Shown: positions 45,013 through 53,321 of the stretch, in pieces | How positions within the stretch are numbered: position 1 is the first letter of the stretch | How the letters are laid out: each line of letters begins with the position of its first letter | NCBI RefSeq assembly: GCF_015291645.1 | Contig: NZ_CP030056.1 | Span: forward strand, 124,001-188,000 | DNA: 64,000 nt | Direction of reading: 5' to 3' | Source: Bradyrhizobium sp. CCBAU 53340 | GTDB lineage: Bacteria; Pseudomonadota; Alphaproteobacteria; Rhizobiales; Xanthobacteraceae | Position numbers and translations under genes: made by a program | Notes under the pieces: generated by a model | The model's input: only the letters and a program-made list of their open reading frames with translations | Told to the model about the DNA's origin: nothing | The model's database searches: none

Positions 45013-45952
45013 ATGTTGAACAATACTCAACTGCGGTACTACGACAGCAACGTGCTGCGCCTGCCTGCCGACAAGCGCAAGGAATACCACGAGCAGGTCG
45101 ATCGCTTGATCGATGAACTCCGCAAGACCGTTCGCGACAAGACCGAGATCAAGATCACTAAGGTCGTGAAGGCCGGCCTTCGCCAAATACACGATTCTGC
45201 GGAAGACCGCTGTCGATCCGGTCGATGTCGATGTCGTTTTTTACATTTCTGGCCGAGACGTCAGCAAGGAGACGCTGGATAGCCTGAACGACACGATCTA
45301 CGCGCTGCTGATCAAGCAGTATCCGAACAAGTCGGTCGAGGATTTTGAGATCCAGCGCAAGGCGGCGACCGTCACCTTCGTGGGCACGGGCCTCAGCGTT
45401 GATATCGTGCCGGTCATCGAAGACGAGAACCGCGCCGGCTACGGTTGGCAGTTCGACATTCACGACGGCACGAAGACGCAGACCTGCGCGCCTTGCCAGA
45501 TCAAGTTCGTCCGCGATCGCAAGGACCAGGACGCGGATTTCCGCACCTTGGTGCGCATGGCCAAGAAGTGGCGCAACCAGGCGGAACTGAAGCCGCTGAA
45601 GTCCTTCGCCATCGAGCTGATCATGGCGCATGTCCTCGCCAAGCAGGGCAACGGTGCAAGCATCGAACAGCGCTTTCGCAATTTCCTCCTCTACGTCGCG
45701 CAGTCGCAGTTGAAGGAAGAGATCAAGTTTCCCGAGAATGTCGCGCCATTCACGACGTTCTGCGATCCGGTGGTCATTCTCGATCCGGTCTACAGCCTCA
45801 ACAACGTGACCAGCCGGATTTCCGAGGACGAGCGGAAACAGATCGTCGCCGCCGCCCAGGAGGCCTGGGAGACGTCCAATTTTGCATCGGCCGAGAACGA
45901 CAATGAGGTCTGGAAGGAGATCTTCGGCCCTCGATTCAAGACGGAGGACTGA
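45013..45952 (+). pseudogene. CBASS CD-NTase oligonucleotide cyclase, frameshifted in the catalytic G-S motif
   Basis: From ATG 45013 the protein reads MLNNTQLRYYDSNVLRLPAD and KITKVVKAG, as in CdnC/CdnD-type cyclases associated with HORMA proteins. At about 45176 the frame is lost just where G-S-F-A-K is expected; frame 2 then encodes FAKYTILRKTAVDPVDVDVV with D-x-D, GTGLSVDIVPVIEDENRAGY with the third Asp, and continues through the helical C-domain to 45952. Two missing bases would restore it. The enzyme makes cyclic oligonucleotide signals on infection. As read, it cannot be active; a consensus error is possible, since all downstream genes are intact. Confidence 0.85.
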
Positions 45953-45954
45953 AG

Positions 45955-46455
45955 ATGAGCATGACCCAGGTCAGAAGCGCGAGCGCGACCTACACCTACG
46001 TCGACATCGAGAACGTCGTTCGGCGCGTCAACGCCGATCTCGTGATGATCGCGGACAGCACCGGCTGCTGGACTCCGGAGGAGGCTCGCAACTACGCCCA
46101 TGACATCGAGGTCCTGGCCAAGGACGGCTACCTCAAATGGGTCGACGTCACGCTGATCAGCAGTGGGGTCGAGATCAAGGCCGTCAGGTTCGAAGTCGAT
46201 ACCGACGCCGGCTCGCTGTCTACGAGCCGGCCCGGCGGCGTTCTTTGGCCGAAGGTCGCAGGGGCCAAGCTTCGTGTCGTGCTGAGCTACACCGACGACT
46301 ACACCAGTGCCGCACGCGAAGCCACGAAAGGTAAGCTTAAGATCGGTTGGGTGACCTGCTACGACGATACCAGCCATGCCGCTCTCTCGTCGGCTGGCGG
46401 CCGCAACTATGTCAGCAATGCCTATGGCATGCAGCGCAAGGATTGGGCCTCGTGA
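45955..46455 (+). CDS. cap7: CBASS HORMA-domain protein (Cap7)
   Basis: A 166-residue bacterial HORMA protein. It begins SMTQVRSASATYTYVDIENV and has ADSTGCWTPEEARNYAHDIE, VEIKAVRFEV, the RPGGVLWPKVAGAKLRVVLS stretch and a C-terminal safety-belt-like end (AYGMQRKDWAS). HORMA proteins of type III CBASS bind peptide ligands during infection and switch on the cyclase. The start is three bases after the cyclase stop and the end overlaps the TRIP13-like gene in GTGA. Its placement between cyclase and ATPase is diagnostic. Confidence 0.8.
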   Translation: MSMTQVRSASATYTYVDIENVVRRVNADLVMIADSTGCWTPEEARNYAHDIEVLAKDGYLKWVDVTLISSGVEIKAVRFEVDTDAGSLSTSRPGGVLWPKVAGAKLRVVLSYTDDYTSAAREATKGKLKIGWVTCYDDTSHAALSSAGGRNYVSNAYGMQRKDWAS

Positions 46456-47348
46456 GTCAACCCAGCATCTTCGACAGCGAGACGCCGCTGCCCAGCGATA
46501 CGCTGGCCAAACGCGAGAAGACCCTTCTGGGGTTCGATACCCGATATGCGCGGGTCCACGATCAGCTTCGTCTGCTGCTGAATGTCCGCGAGCTGGCGGG
46601 CTGGAGCCACAAGAATCACGGCAAGAGCCTTCCGATCTGCGATCTCGTCGCCGAGCAGTATCCGCTGGTGATCTTTCACGGCGATGTCGGCACCGGCAAG
46701 ACCGCAACAGCGGAGTGCATCGCCAACAAGTTGGTAATCGAGGCCAGAAGCGAAGATTCGATCCTGTTCAAGCTGAGTAACCGCGTCCGCGGCAGCGGCA
46801 TGGTCGGCGAGATGGGAACATTGATCGCGGAAGCCTTCAAGAAGGTCATTCAATCGGCCGGCAAGCACCGCCGCGCGGTCCTGATCATCGACGAAGGCGA
46901 CAGCCTCGCCGCCTCGCGCGCCCAGGAGCACAGCCACCACGAAGACAAGGTAGCGGTGAACACGCTCATTCAGGGCGTCGATGACCTGCGCCAGTACGGC
47001 GGCCGGATCGTGGTGATCCTGTGCACCAACCGGCTGTCGGTCCTGGATCCTGCCTTGTGCCGCCGCGCCGCCATCATCGAGGAGTTCCGCCGTCCAACGG
47101 ACGACGAGCGCCGCCAATTGCTCACGATGGATCTGGCCGGGTTGTCTCTGACGCCCATTCAGCTATCGCAGCTCGTCGAAGCCACCGGAGCGCGGGCAGG
47201 CAAGCCGTCCTGGACCTATTCGGATATCAGGACGAGGCTCTATCCGGCCGCGCTGGCAAAGGCCTTCCCGAGCGGGCCACTGCGCTTCGATCAACTCAAG
47301 CTCGCCGCCGCGGCGATCACCGCGTCGCCGGTGATGGAGGATCGCTGA
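46452..47348 (+). CDS. cap6: CBASS TRIP13-like AAA+ ATPase (Cap6)
   Basis: A 298-residue AAA+ ATPase with Walker A GDVGTGKT (77-84), Walker B LIIDEGDS (144-151), a pore-type loop region (RGSGMVGEMG, 113-122) and sensor 1 in VVILCTNR. TRIP13/Pch2-type ATPases unfold HORMA proteins; in type III CBASS this keeps the cyclase off. The GTG at 46452 overlaps the HORMA stop (GTGA), and its own stop overlaps the effector ATG. An ATG at 46347 in the same frame lies inside the HORMA gene and is not likely the start. Confidence 0.88.
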   Translation: MSQPSIFDSETPLPSDTLAKREKTLLGFDTRYARVHDQLRLLLNVRELAGWSHKNHGKSLPICDLVAEQYPLVIFHGDVGTGKTATAECIANKLVIEARSEDSILFKLSNRVRGSGMVGEMGTLIAEAFKKVIQSAGKHRRAVLIIDEGDSLAASRAQEHSHHEDKVAVNTLIQGVDDLRQYGGRIVVILCTNRLSVLDPALCRRAAIIEEFRRPTDDERRQLLTMDLAGLSLTPIQLSQLVEATGARAGKPSWTYSDIRTRLYPAALAKAFPSGPLRFDQLKLAAAAITASPVMEDR

Positions 47349-48514
47349 TGGCGCGCTCCCCTCTGTTCGGCCGGCGCATCCACATTGCCGGCAGCATCGT
47401 CGAAGACCTTGCCATCGCCTCGACCGCCGACGTCAATCAGGCCCGCGAGCTCGTTGCTGCGCTGGTCAAGGAATTGGCCCGTCGCGGTGCGAATTTCGTC
47501 GTGCCTGTCGACGCTGAACCTCTGCGCAAATCCGACGGGCTTCCGATCTGCTTCGACTGGCTGATCTGGAAGACGCTCAGGGAGAGCCTCGCGTCACGCC
47601 CGGCGAATGTTCCGGGCCCGCTCGCGGTCGCCGTGCAGCACCACAAGAGCGAAGATCAGGTCCCGGCTGAGTATGCCGACCTATGGGACGAGCTGCGCAG
47701 CTCGCCAATGGTCAAGATCGAGAACGCCGCGCACTGGAACATGGCCAGCAAGCGCATGGAAGCCCAGGCCCGCTTCGGCGATATTCTTGTCGCGCTCGGG
47801 GGGACGGAAGGGGTCCTCTACCTCGCAAATCTCTACCACGATGCCGGAAAGCCGATCATTCCCCTCAATCTTCCCGTGTCGCCGGAAACGGCGGGCGCTC
47901 GCCGGCTCTACAGCTTCGGATTGACTAGCAGCCAAACCCGCCGCCTGTTCCAGGTTGCGGATGACGGCGACGCCCATGACTGGCTCAACAAGATCCGGTT
48001 TCCGCCGCGCCAGTCCATCCCCGATCGCGTCGCGGTCCTCGTCGACCTGCTCGAGTCCCTGGAAAGACCAAAGGCCTTCGCGGTGCGGCTGCTGAATCCG
48101 GCGCTGCCGGACTATGCCGACGTGCAGGACTTTTTCGACACCGTCGTGCAGCCGGTGATCGAGAACGAGCTTGGCTACCGGCTCGTCGTCATCGACGGCC
48201 GGCAAGCCCACGACCATGCCCGTATCGATCAGGAAATCTTCGCCAAGTTGCACCGCAGCGCCGTCGTGATCGCCGACATTACCGGCGGACGATCGAATTG
48301 TTTCCTCGAGCTGGGATATGCTCTGGGTCGCGGGCTGCCTACTATGGTGACGGCGCGTGAGGGCTCGGACCTGCCGTTTGACATCACCACGCTCTCTGGC
48401 CTGCATTGGAAGAACAGCGGCGCGGCCGAGGATCGCCGGCGCGCCTTCCGCGAACATTGGCAGGCGATCCGCACGCGACCCTCGCTCGTGCCGGCGGAGC
48501 CATTGATCTCATGA
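47348..48514 (+). CDS. Putative CBASS effector: SLOG-like nucleotide sensor plus TIR/deoxyribosyltransferase-like domain
   Basis: A 388-residue protein in the effector position of the operon. The N-terminal part (about 10-180) looks like a SLOG Rossmann fold: IHIAGSIVEDLAIASTADVN with helix ARELVAALVKELARRGANFV, and FGDILVALGGTEGVLYLANL (143-162) with the G-G-T-E-G nucleotide loop. The C-terminal part (about 250-380) resembles TIR-like or nucleoside 2-deoxyribosyltransferase folds: VVIDGRQAHDHARIDQEIF, VVIADITGGRSNCFLELGYA with a candidate catalytic Glu321, and ALGRGLPTMVTA. I infer that the SLOG part binds the cyclic oligonucleotide and the C-domain destroys NAD+ or nucleotides. Type III systems usually have NucC, so this is unusual. 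Confidence 0.65.
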   Translation: MARSPLFGRRIHIAGSIVEDLAIASTADVNQARELVAALVKELARRGANFVVPVDAEPLRKSDGLPICFDWLIWKTLRESLASRPANVPGPLAVAVQHHKSEDQVPAEYADLWDELRSSPMVKIENAAHWNMASKRMEAQARFGDILVALGGTEGVLYLANLYHDAGKPIIPLNLPVSPETAGARRLYSFGLTSSQTRRLFQVADDGDAHDWLNKIRFPPRQSIPDRVAVLVDLLESLERPKAFAVRLLNPALPDYADVQDFFDTVVQPVIENELGYRLVVIDGRQAHDHARIDQEIFAKLHRSAVVIADITGGRSNCFLELGYALGRGLPTMVTAREGSDLPFDITTLSGLHWKNSGAAEDRRRAFREHWQAIRTRPSLVPAEPLIS

Positions 48515-49065
48515 GGCGTAAAACCGAAGTGTTCGTCTCAGTCGACGTTGAAACCGCCGGGCCGATCCCCGGTGAGTACAGCCTTCTGTCGATCGGCGCC
48601 TGCGTTGTCAACGATCCGGCAAAGACCTTCTCCTGCGAATTGAAGCCGATCAATCGCAATGCCGATCCGAAAGCCCTGCAGGTTTCCGGCCTGTCGCTGG
48701 ATGAGCTTGCCAAGAACGGGCTCGAACCGGCGGAGGCGATGCGGGCCTTCGCGCAGTGGCTCGACGCGCTTGTTGAAAAAGACGGCTCGGTCGTCTTCGT
48801 CGGGCTCAACGCGCCGTTCGATTGGTCATTCGTAAATTATTATTTCCATCGGTTCACGGGCGATAATCCATTCGGGTTCACGGCTTTGGACATCAAGGCG
48901 CTTTTCATGGGTGCGACGGGGTGCGATTGGGCCGATACGCGATCGAGCAAAATGACGGAGCGCCTGTCGCCTCGGTTGAAGGGCGATCATCAGGCCCTGC
49001 ATGATGCGCAGTATCAGGCCGAGTTATTCAGTCTCATTCGAACCAAGCTCTTGGGAAATCGGTAG
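48511..49065 (+). CDS. cap18: CBASS-associated 3'-5' exonuclease (Cap18-like)
   Basis: A 184-residue DEDDh exonuclease. Motif I is FVSVDVETAG (8-17, Asp12 and Glu14), motif II has the Asp in LNAPFDWSFVNYYF, and motif III is DHQALHDAQYQAEL with the catalytic His and Asp. It is small and single-domain, as Cap18-type accessory nucleases of CBASS are. The ATG at 48511 overlaps the effector stop (ATGA), which places it firmly in the operon; the open frame upstream lies inside the effector gene. Its role in CBASS is not settled; editing of DNA ends or clearing phage DNA are proposals. Confidence 0.85.
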   Translation: MRRKTEVFVSVDVETAGPIPGEYSLLSIGACVVNDPAKTFSCELKPINRNADPKALQVSGLSLDELAKNGLEPAEAMRAFAQWLDALVEKDGSVVFVGLNAPFDWSFVNYYFHRFTGDNPFGFTALDIKALFMGATGCDWADTRSSKMTERLSPRLKGDHQALHDAQYQAELFSLIRTKLLGNR

Positions 49066-49188
49066 AGCATGGCGGGAGACATGAAGCGACGCTCGCTCAT
49101 TGTCGAAGGACCACTCGCATTCGCGATGCAACTTTTTGCAAAGCAACTACGTTTGATCGGTCGCTTTTCTATTAAAGGGGAACAATAG

Positions 49189-49863
49189 GTGGCATCAGTC
49201 GCGCGATATGTCGTTGAGCGGTCGCCGGACCAGGTCCGGCTCGCTTTCAAGAGCGTCCTCGAAATTTGCAAGGAAAGGAATATCTCCAGCGTGACGTTGG
49301 TGGTGCCGCAGAAGGGCGGCTTCGATCGGACCATCGTGGCCGAATTCCTCGGACCGAACGTCGTAAAGGCGCTCGTCAAGGGGCAACCCGTTCTGGTGGC
49401 GCAGGGCGTTCAGATGAAGTTGGAAAGTGCGCAGACCTCCCGGGGGAGTTGGTCAGATGGGCTGCTGATCGGCGGCCACATCTCGGACAAAGACATGAAC
49501 AAGCTGGACGATGCGATCGGCGCGCAAGCGATCGTCTACCTTCCTTGGAACGATACCGACGGCAAAAACTGGCGAGCGACATGGGGAGCTCAGATCGTAG
49601 GAGCCACTACTGCACCGGCACCGACCGTTAGTTTGCCCGAGCCCGTGGAGGAGGCGCTGCAGAGCCTGACCCAAGCCGTCAATTTGGGTACGGGTCTCAA
49701 TCATCCCTCAGACAAGAAACACGCAGAGCGCACAATCGCGCAGCTGCGTCAGGAAGGGCATTCGTTTGATCCAGTTGAGGTCCGCCGATGGGCTCAGCGG
49801 AACGGCTGGTCGTCAAGTGCGGCCGCAGACCTTGAAAAGGTAGCTCGCAAAGCATTCCGATAA
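49189..49863 (+). CDS. Hypothetical protein after the CBASS operon
   Basis: A 224-residue protein I do not recognise. It starts at GTG 49189, preceded by AAAGGGG. The N-terminal 140 residues look like an alpha/beta domain (DQVRLAFKSVLEICKERNIS, SVTLVVPQKGGFDRTIVAEF, GAQAIVYLPWNDTDGKNW), followed by a Pro-rich linker (TTAPAPTVSLPEPVEEAL) and a C-terminal helical piece (AQLRQEGHSFDPVEVRRWAQ, RNGWSSSAAADLEKVARKAF). A 123-base gap separates it from the exonuclease. It lies within the direct-repeat-bounded block, so it was acquired with the CBASS set and may be a helper or an extra defence protein. Confidence 0.6.
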   Translation: MASVARYVVERSPDQVRLAFKSVLEICKERNISSVTLVVPQKGGFDRTIVAEFLGPNVVKALVKGQPVLVAQGVQMKLESAQTSRGSWSDGLLIGGHISDKDMNKLDDAIGAQAIVYLPWNDTDGKNWRATWGAQIVGATTAPAPTVSLPEPVEEALQSLTQAVNLGTGLNHPSDKKHAERTIAQLRQEGHSFDPVEVRRWAQRNGWSSSAAADLEKVARKAFR

Positions 49864-49957
49864 GGTCAGTGTTGGATTCTAGTTTGGGATCCAGAGAAGG
49901 CAGCCGTTGAGAAGAATATATCGATGTCTCCTGCGCATTCGCCGTGATGGCGGACCT

Positions 49958-50240
49958 CAAGCGCGGCGAGCCGGATTGGAGCCTGCTGGGCGTCCCTGGC
50001 GCGGCGGACCTGCCGGCTATACGCTGGAAGCAGATCAATCTGGACAAACTGCCTGCCGAGCACAGGGCGAAGCTCGTCGCGCAAGTCGAGAAAGTCTTGC
50101 GCAACGCATGGGGTCGGAGGAGGAAACCCTCCATTTACCTGGCGGCCATGCGATGGCAACTTGTTCAGACGGCTTCTCCAGGGGAGACGCTGCCACCCAG
50201 CGAGGCCGGAGCGCGCCTCAGCTCAGTCGCCCATCGCGAG
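49958..50240 (+). repeat. Right copy of the abiEii-3'-end direct repeat
   Basis: Carries KRGEPDWSLLGVPGAADLPA and INLDKLPAEHRAKLVAQVEK followed by the same post-stop sequence as the left copy at 41784-42060. The abiEii stop has changed (GCATGG in place of GCCTGA), so the frame runs on. There is no abiEii 5' part here. Confidence 0.7.
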
Positions 50241-50347
50241 CCTCGCCGCGACCTGTCTCGTTGTCAGCATGAAATTTTTGAATCGTTGGCGCTGATCGAT
50301 TCATTTATTTAATTGGACGGTCGATTCGGCGGCTGCGATTCTGGCGC

Positions 50348-50620
50348 ATGTCCGAACTCACCGTGCAATATCTCGTGCTCGAGCGTCGCGATCCGGCCCG
50401 TAACATGGCGCGGTTCTATGTGCTCACGATTGAGCCGACGCTCTTTGGCGATACGGCATTGGTGCGCGAATGGGGCCGTCTCGGTGGGCGCGGTCGACGG
50501 CGACTCGATCTGTTCAAGCCGTCGAGGCTCTTGAGTCCTGGCTCAGGCGCAACGCCCGTCGCGGTTACGTCCAGCGGCACTTTCCGGGCTCGGAGCCGGC
50601 GTGCGACACGCCACAAGTCG
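50348..50620 (+). pseudogene. WGR-domain protein, frameshifted
   Basis: From ATG 50348, MSELTVQYLVLERRDPARNM then ARFYVLTIEPTLFGDTALVR and EWGRLGGRGRRRL is a typical WGR domain. At about 50500 homology moves to the next frame (RSVQAVEALESWLRRNARRG, YVQRHFPGSE). WGR proteins are about 80-100 residues and bind nucleic acids in DNA repair and mobile-element contexts. Broken by one base. Confidence 0.7.
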
Positions 50621-51009
50621 GCTGATCTGGACAAAATGTCAGTGGAAGTATATCAAAGTAATCCGAGATCATACTCGACCATATTCCAAGAATTGCGAAA
50701 GTATTCCATAATTAATTATGCGAATTTAAATAGTGTCATGGTTTCAGTAGGAGAGATCAACCGAACTCCATAATAGAAATGCTCCATCAGTTGCTATTCA
50801 AGCGAGGCGTGGATCCGTGCGGCGCCAGATCGCCGGGAATGAGTGAAACAGATCGAGTCGACCGCGCTGTTGCCCACAAGCAGAGCATGTGTCATTCGAC
50901 ATGGTCACCGGCTCCCGCCATCCGGAACTGACCCCCCGCATTGCCTCACTAAAAATGTTACCGGACAACTTCTCTGCCGTGTCTGGGGCGGAGCTGCCGA
51001 ATCAGTTCG
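50621..51009. other. No gene seen
   Basis: Only short shadow frames between the WGR remnant and the transposase fragment. The first part is notably A/T-rich (around 50640-50780) compared with its neighbours. Confidence 0.35.
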
Positions 51010-52002
51010 GTGGCAGGTATGGCAGGGAAGATCAGCATGCGCGCAAAGCGCGAGATCAGATCAGCGGGTGGACCGAATGCTTTCCGCTTGTTGTGCGTGA
51101 AGCAGCTCTTGTGGTCGAAGCTCTCGAGCGCGCAGAACCTATTTCCCTGGCCCGTTCGGGGGCTCGATTTTGACAACGACAGCGCCTTCATGAACGACAC
51201 GGTCGTGTCGTGGTGCCGTTCTCACGATGTCGAAGTCACTCGTTCCAGGGCCTACAAGAAGAACGATCAGGCATTCGTTGAACAAAAGAACGGAGCTATC
51301 GTTCGCCGCCTGGTGGGCTACGGGCGGTTTGAAGGCATTGATGCCGCCCGTTCATTGGTTCGCCTGTTTGCGGCGGCCCGGCTATACATCAATTTCTTCC
51401 AGCCCTCGTTTAAGCTGAAGGAGAAGCACCGCGAAGGTGCCAAGATGATCAAGTGCTATCTTCCTCCCGCTACGCCGTACGAAAAAGCATTGGTCCACCC
51501 GAGGCTCAATGAGGCATTCAAAGGTCGGCTGCGGGAGATTTACCGGACGCTTGATCCTGTGGCATTGCTGGCACAGATGCGGGACGCTCAGAATGAGTTG
51601 GGTAAGCGTGTCGATCAACGGGCTGGAAAGTCAGCGATGACTGTCGCGCAGGGGCACAGTGATTTGGCGGCCTTTGCCCGAGAGCTCGGCGATGGTTGGA
51701 AACAGGGTGAGCAGCGAGGCATTCATCGGCGTCGCTATGTGCGGCGCAAGCCTGTGCCACGTCGGCCATCGATGCTCGACCCATACATTCCCATCATCGA
51801 GGAATGGCTCGCCGCAGCTCCGCACTTGTCTGCGGTCGATCTTCTCTCCCTGCTGGAAGCGCATGCGCCCGGTCGGTTCAGCGGCCATCAGCGGCGCACG
51901 GTGCAGCGATTGGTGAAGAATTGGCGATCAAAGGCCGCTCGACAGCTCATCAGCAACACAGAGATCACACTATCGGTCCAAGCTTCGCGCCTTCGTATTT
52001 AA
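51010..52002 (+). pseudogene. Integrase-core transposase, N-terminally truncated (ISNCY type)
   Basis: The protein-like region starts near 51160: PWPVRGLDFDNDSAFMNDTV, then TRSRAYKKNDQAFVEQKNGA (D and E of the DDE core, with K-K-N-D-Q-A-F-V-E-Q), VRRLVGYGRFEGIDAARSL, INFFQPSFKLKEKHREG and a C-terminal helical tail (QRRTVQRLVKNWRSKAARQL). The HTH and first catalytic Asp are absent. The family is that of large rve-type transposases seen in rhizobia. It ends at a proper stop; non-functional because of the truncation. Confidence 0.75.
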
Positions 52003-52149
52003 TCCTGACAGGTTCTTTCGCTGAAGCACCGCAAGCCGCTCGCTCGCTACGGCGCTCTGGGGGGCGAGCTTCGCGAGCGGCTTGCTCCGACTCGCGGCAG
52101 TCGATCCAGAAGACACCAGGGTGACTTCGGTAACATTGTCATCTGAGGC

Positions 52150-52422
52150 AATATGGGGGGCAGTTTTCCATGGCGCGCGACACATAAGGAATGCGGTATT
52201 TGCCGCTTTGCGAGCAAGACCGTTCCTGTGCCGGGATCGCTGGTCGATTTCTTGGCTCCGCGGTCCACCAAGGCTTCGAGGTTTTCGAGCCCACCGAGCT
52301 TGCGATAAGTCGGCCCCGTACCGTATGTGCGATGCTTTTCCAAAGTTCGGCGGACAGGCCGAGAAAGCGTGCCGCTTCGGGGCTCCGCAAGTATCGCGGC
52401 GGCAGCCGGCGGTGGTCTGGCA
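52150..52422 (-). pseudogene. Excisionase/AlpA-like HTH protein of an integrative element, degenerate
   Basis: From ATG 52422, MPDHRRLPPRYLRSPEAARF and LGLSA match small excisionase-type HTH proteins next to plasmid or ICE replication genes in Hyphomicrobiales. A short loss then moves the frame to TLEKHRTYGTGPTYRKLGG, and DRGAKKSTSDPGTGTVL follows, with the usual R-V-V-Y-A part missing. Decayed marker of an integrative element. Confidence 0.6.
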
Positions 52423-53321
52423 TTTGAGATGCTCCCTGCTCTTCTGGAGGGCTCGCGCGGCTGATCGCGTGCCGACGAGCATGATGGTGTGGAGTAGAAG
52501 AGCGCTTAAGGGGATGCCGAAGATGCGGGAATGATTTCGGCACCCCTGCTCTGTTCCTTGCGAGATGACAGGCAGAGCACGGCCGTGTCTCTTTGGATGC
52601 AGAGGCCGTTGGCCGGTTAAGCCATCAATCCACGGTATGGATGTGCTCCATCAAAACTATTGAGTTTTGCCGATCCTACGAATGGCGGATATTGGGTTCA
52701 GATGGCGCACTTAGACATCGAGATGAGCTACCGTCTTCTTTGGCTGGCGAGGGAATGGCATCGTGGCGGCTCGAAGCGACGGGCTTCCGCGGTCGCTTTG
52801 CCGCTTATTTCCGATAAACCACGGTATAGCTTTTCTGATGGTCTCAATATGGCTTAGCTCCGCGCGGCGGGGCGATGCTTGGAGGCTCCGGCCCCGAAAG
52901 GAGCTGGGCGCAGCCGATCTCAGGTGCGGTGCTGTGGCTGGCTAAATGGATTGAATTCATGGCACCCAGATCATGCGAAACAGGGATAGGGTCGTCTTCC
53001 ATTTCCGCTACGAATGGGATCGATGAGAGTTACGGTCTATCTGCAACAAACCTGAACAACGGGCAATCTACGTACGCATTGCCAATCGGAGATGGCGCGC
53101 GTCCATCCGAAGCGCGCAGTAGGCGCTCATGCAGCGAACAAGCCAAAGCTGCCACAAGGGCCATCGAATGTTGTCGCGGCATGATGTCATCCTCGCGGAT
53201 GTCACGTCATCTGAGGATAGGGATGGTTGACCCTATCTGGATTGCCATTGCTGGTGTTGTCTCTTTCTACCGGACGAAGGTTTTAAGACGGACGCTCGGT
53301 CTGTCCAAGATAGGCTGTTGA
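52423..53321. other. No gene seen
   Basis: About 900 bases with only short, unsupported frames on both strands. I see no known family, element end or RNA gene here. Confidence 0.35.

Noticed and set aside
47681..48457. A 258-codon frame on the - strand
   Set aside because: It lies opposite the CBASS effector gene, which is supported by operon structure and motifs.
52423..53321. Possible nod-box promoter before the sulfotransferase
   Set aside because: No sequence close to the known nod-box consensus was found by eye, so a Nod-factor role is not claimed.
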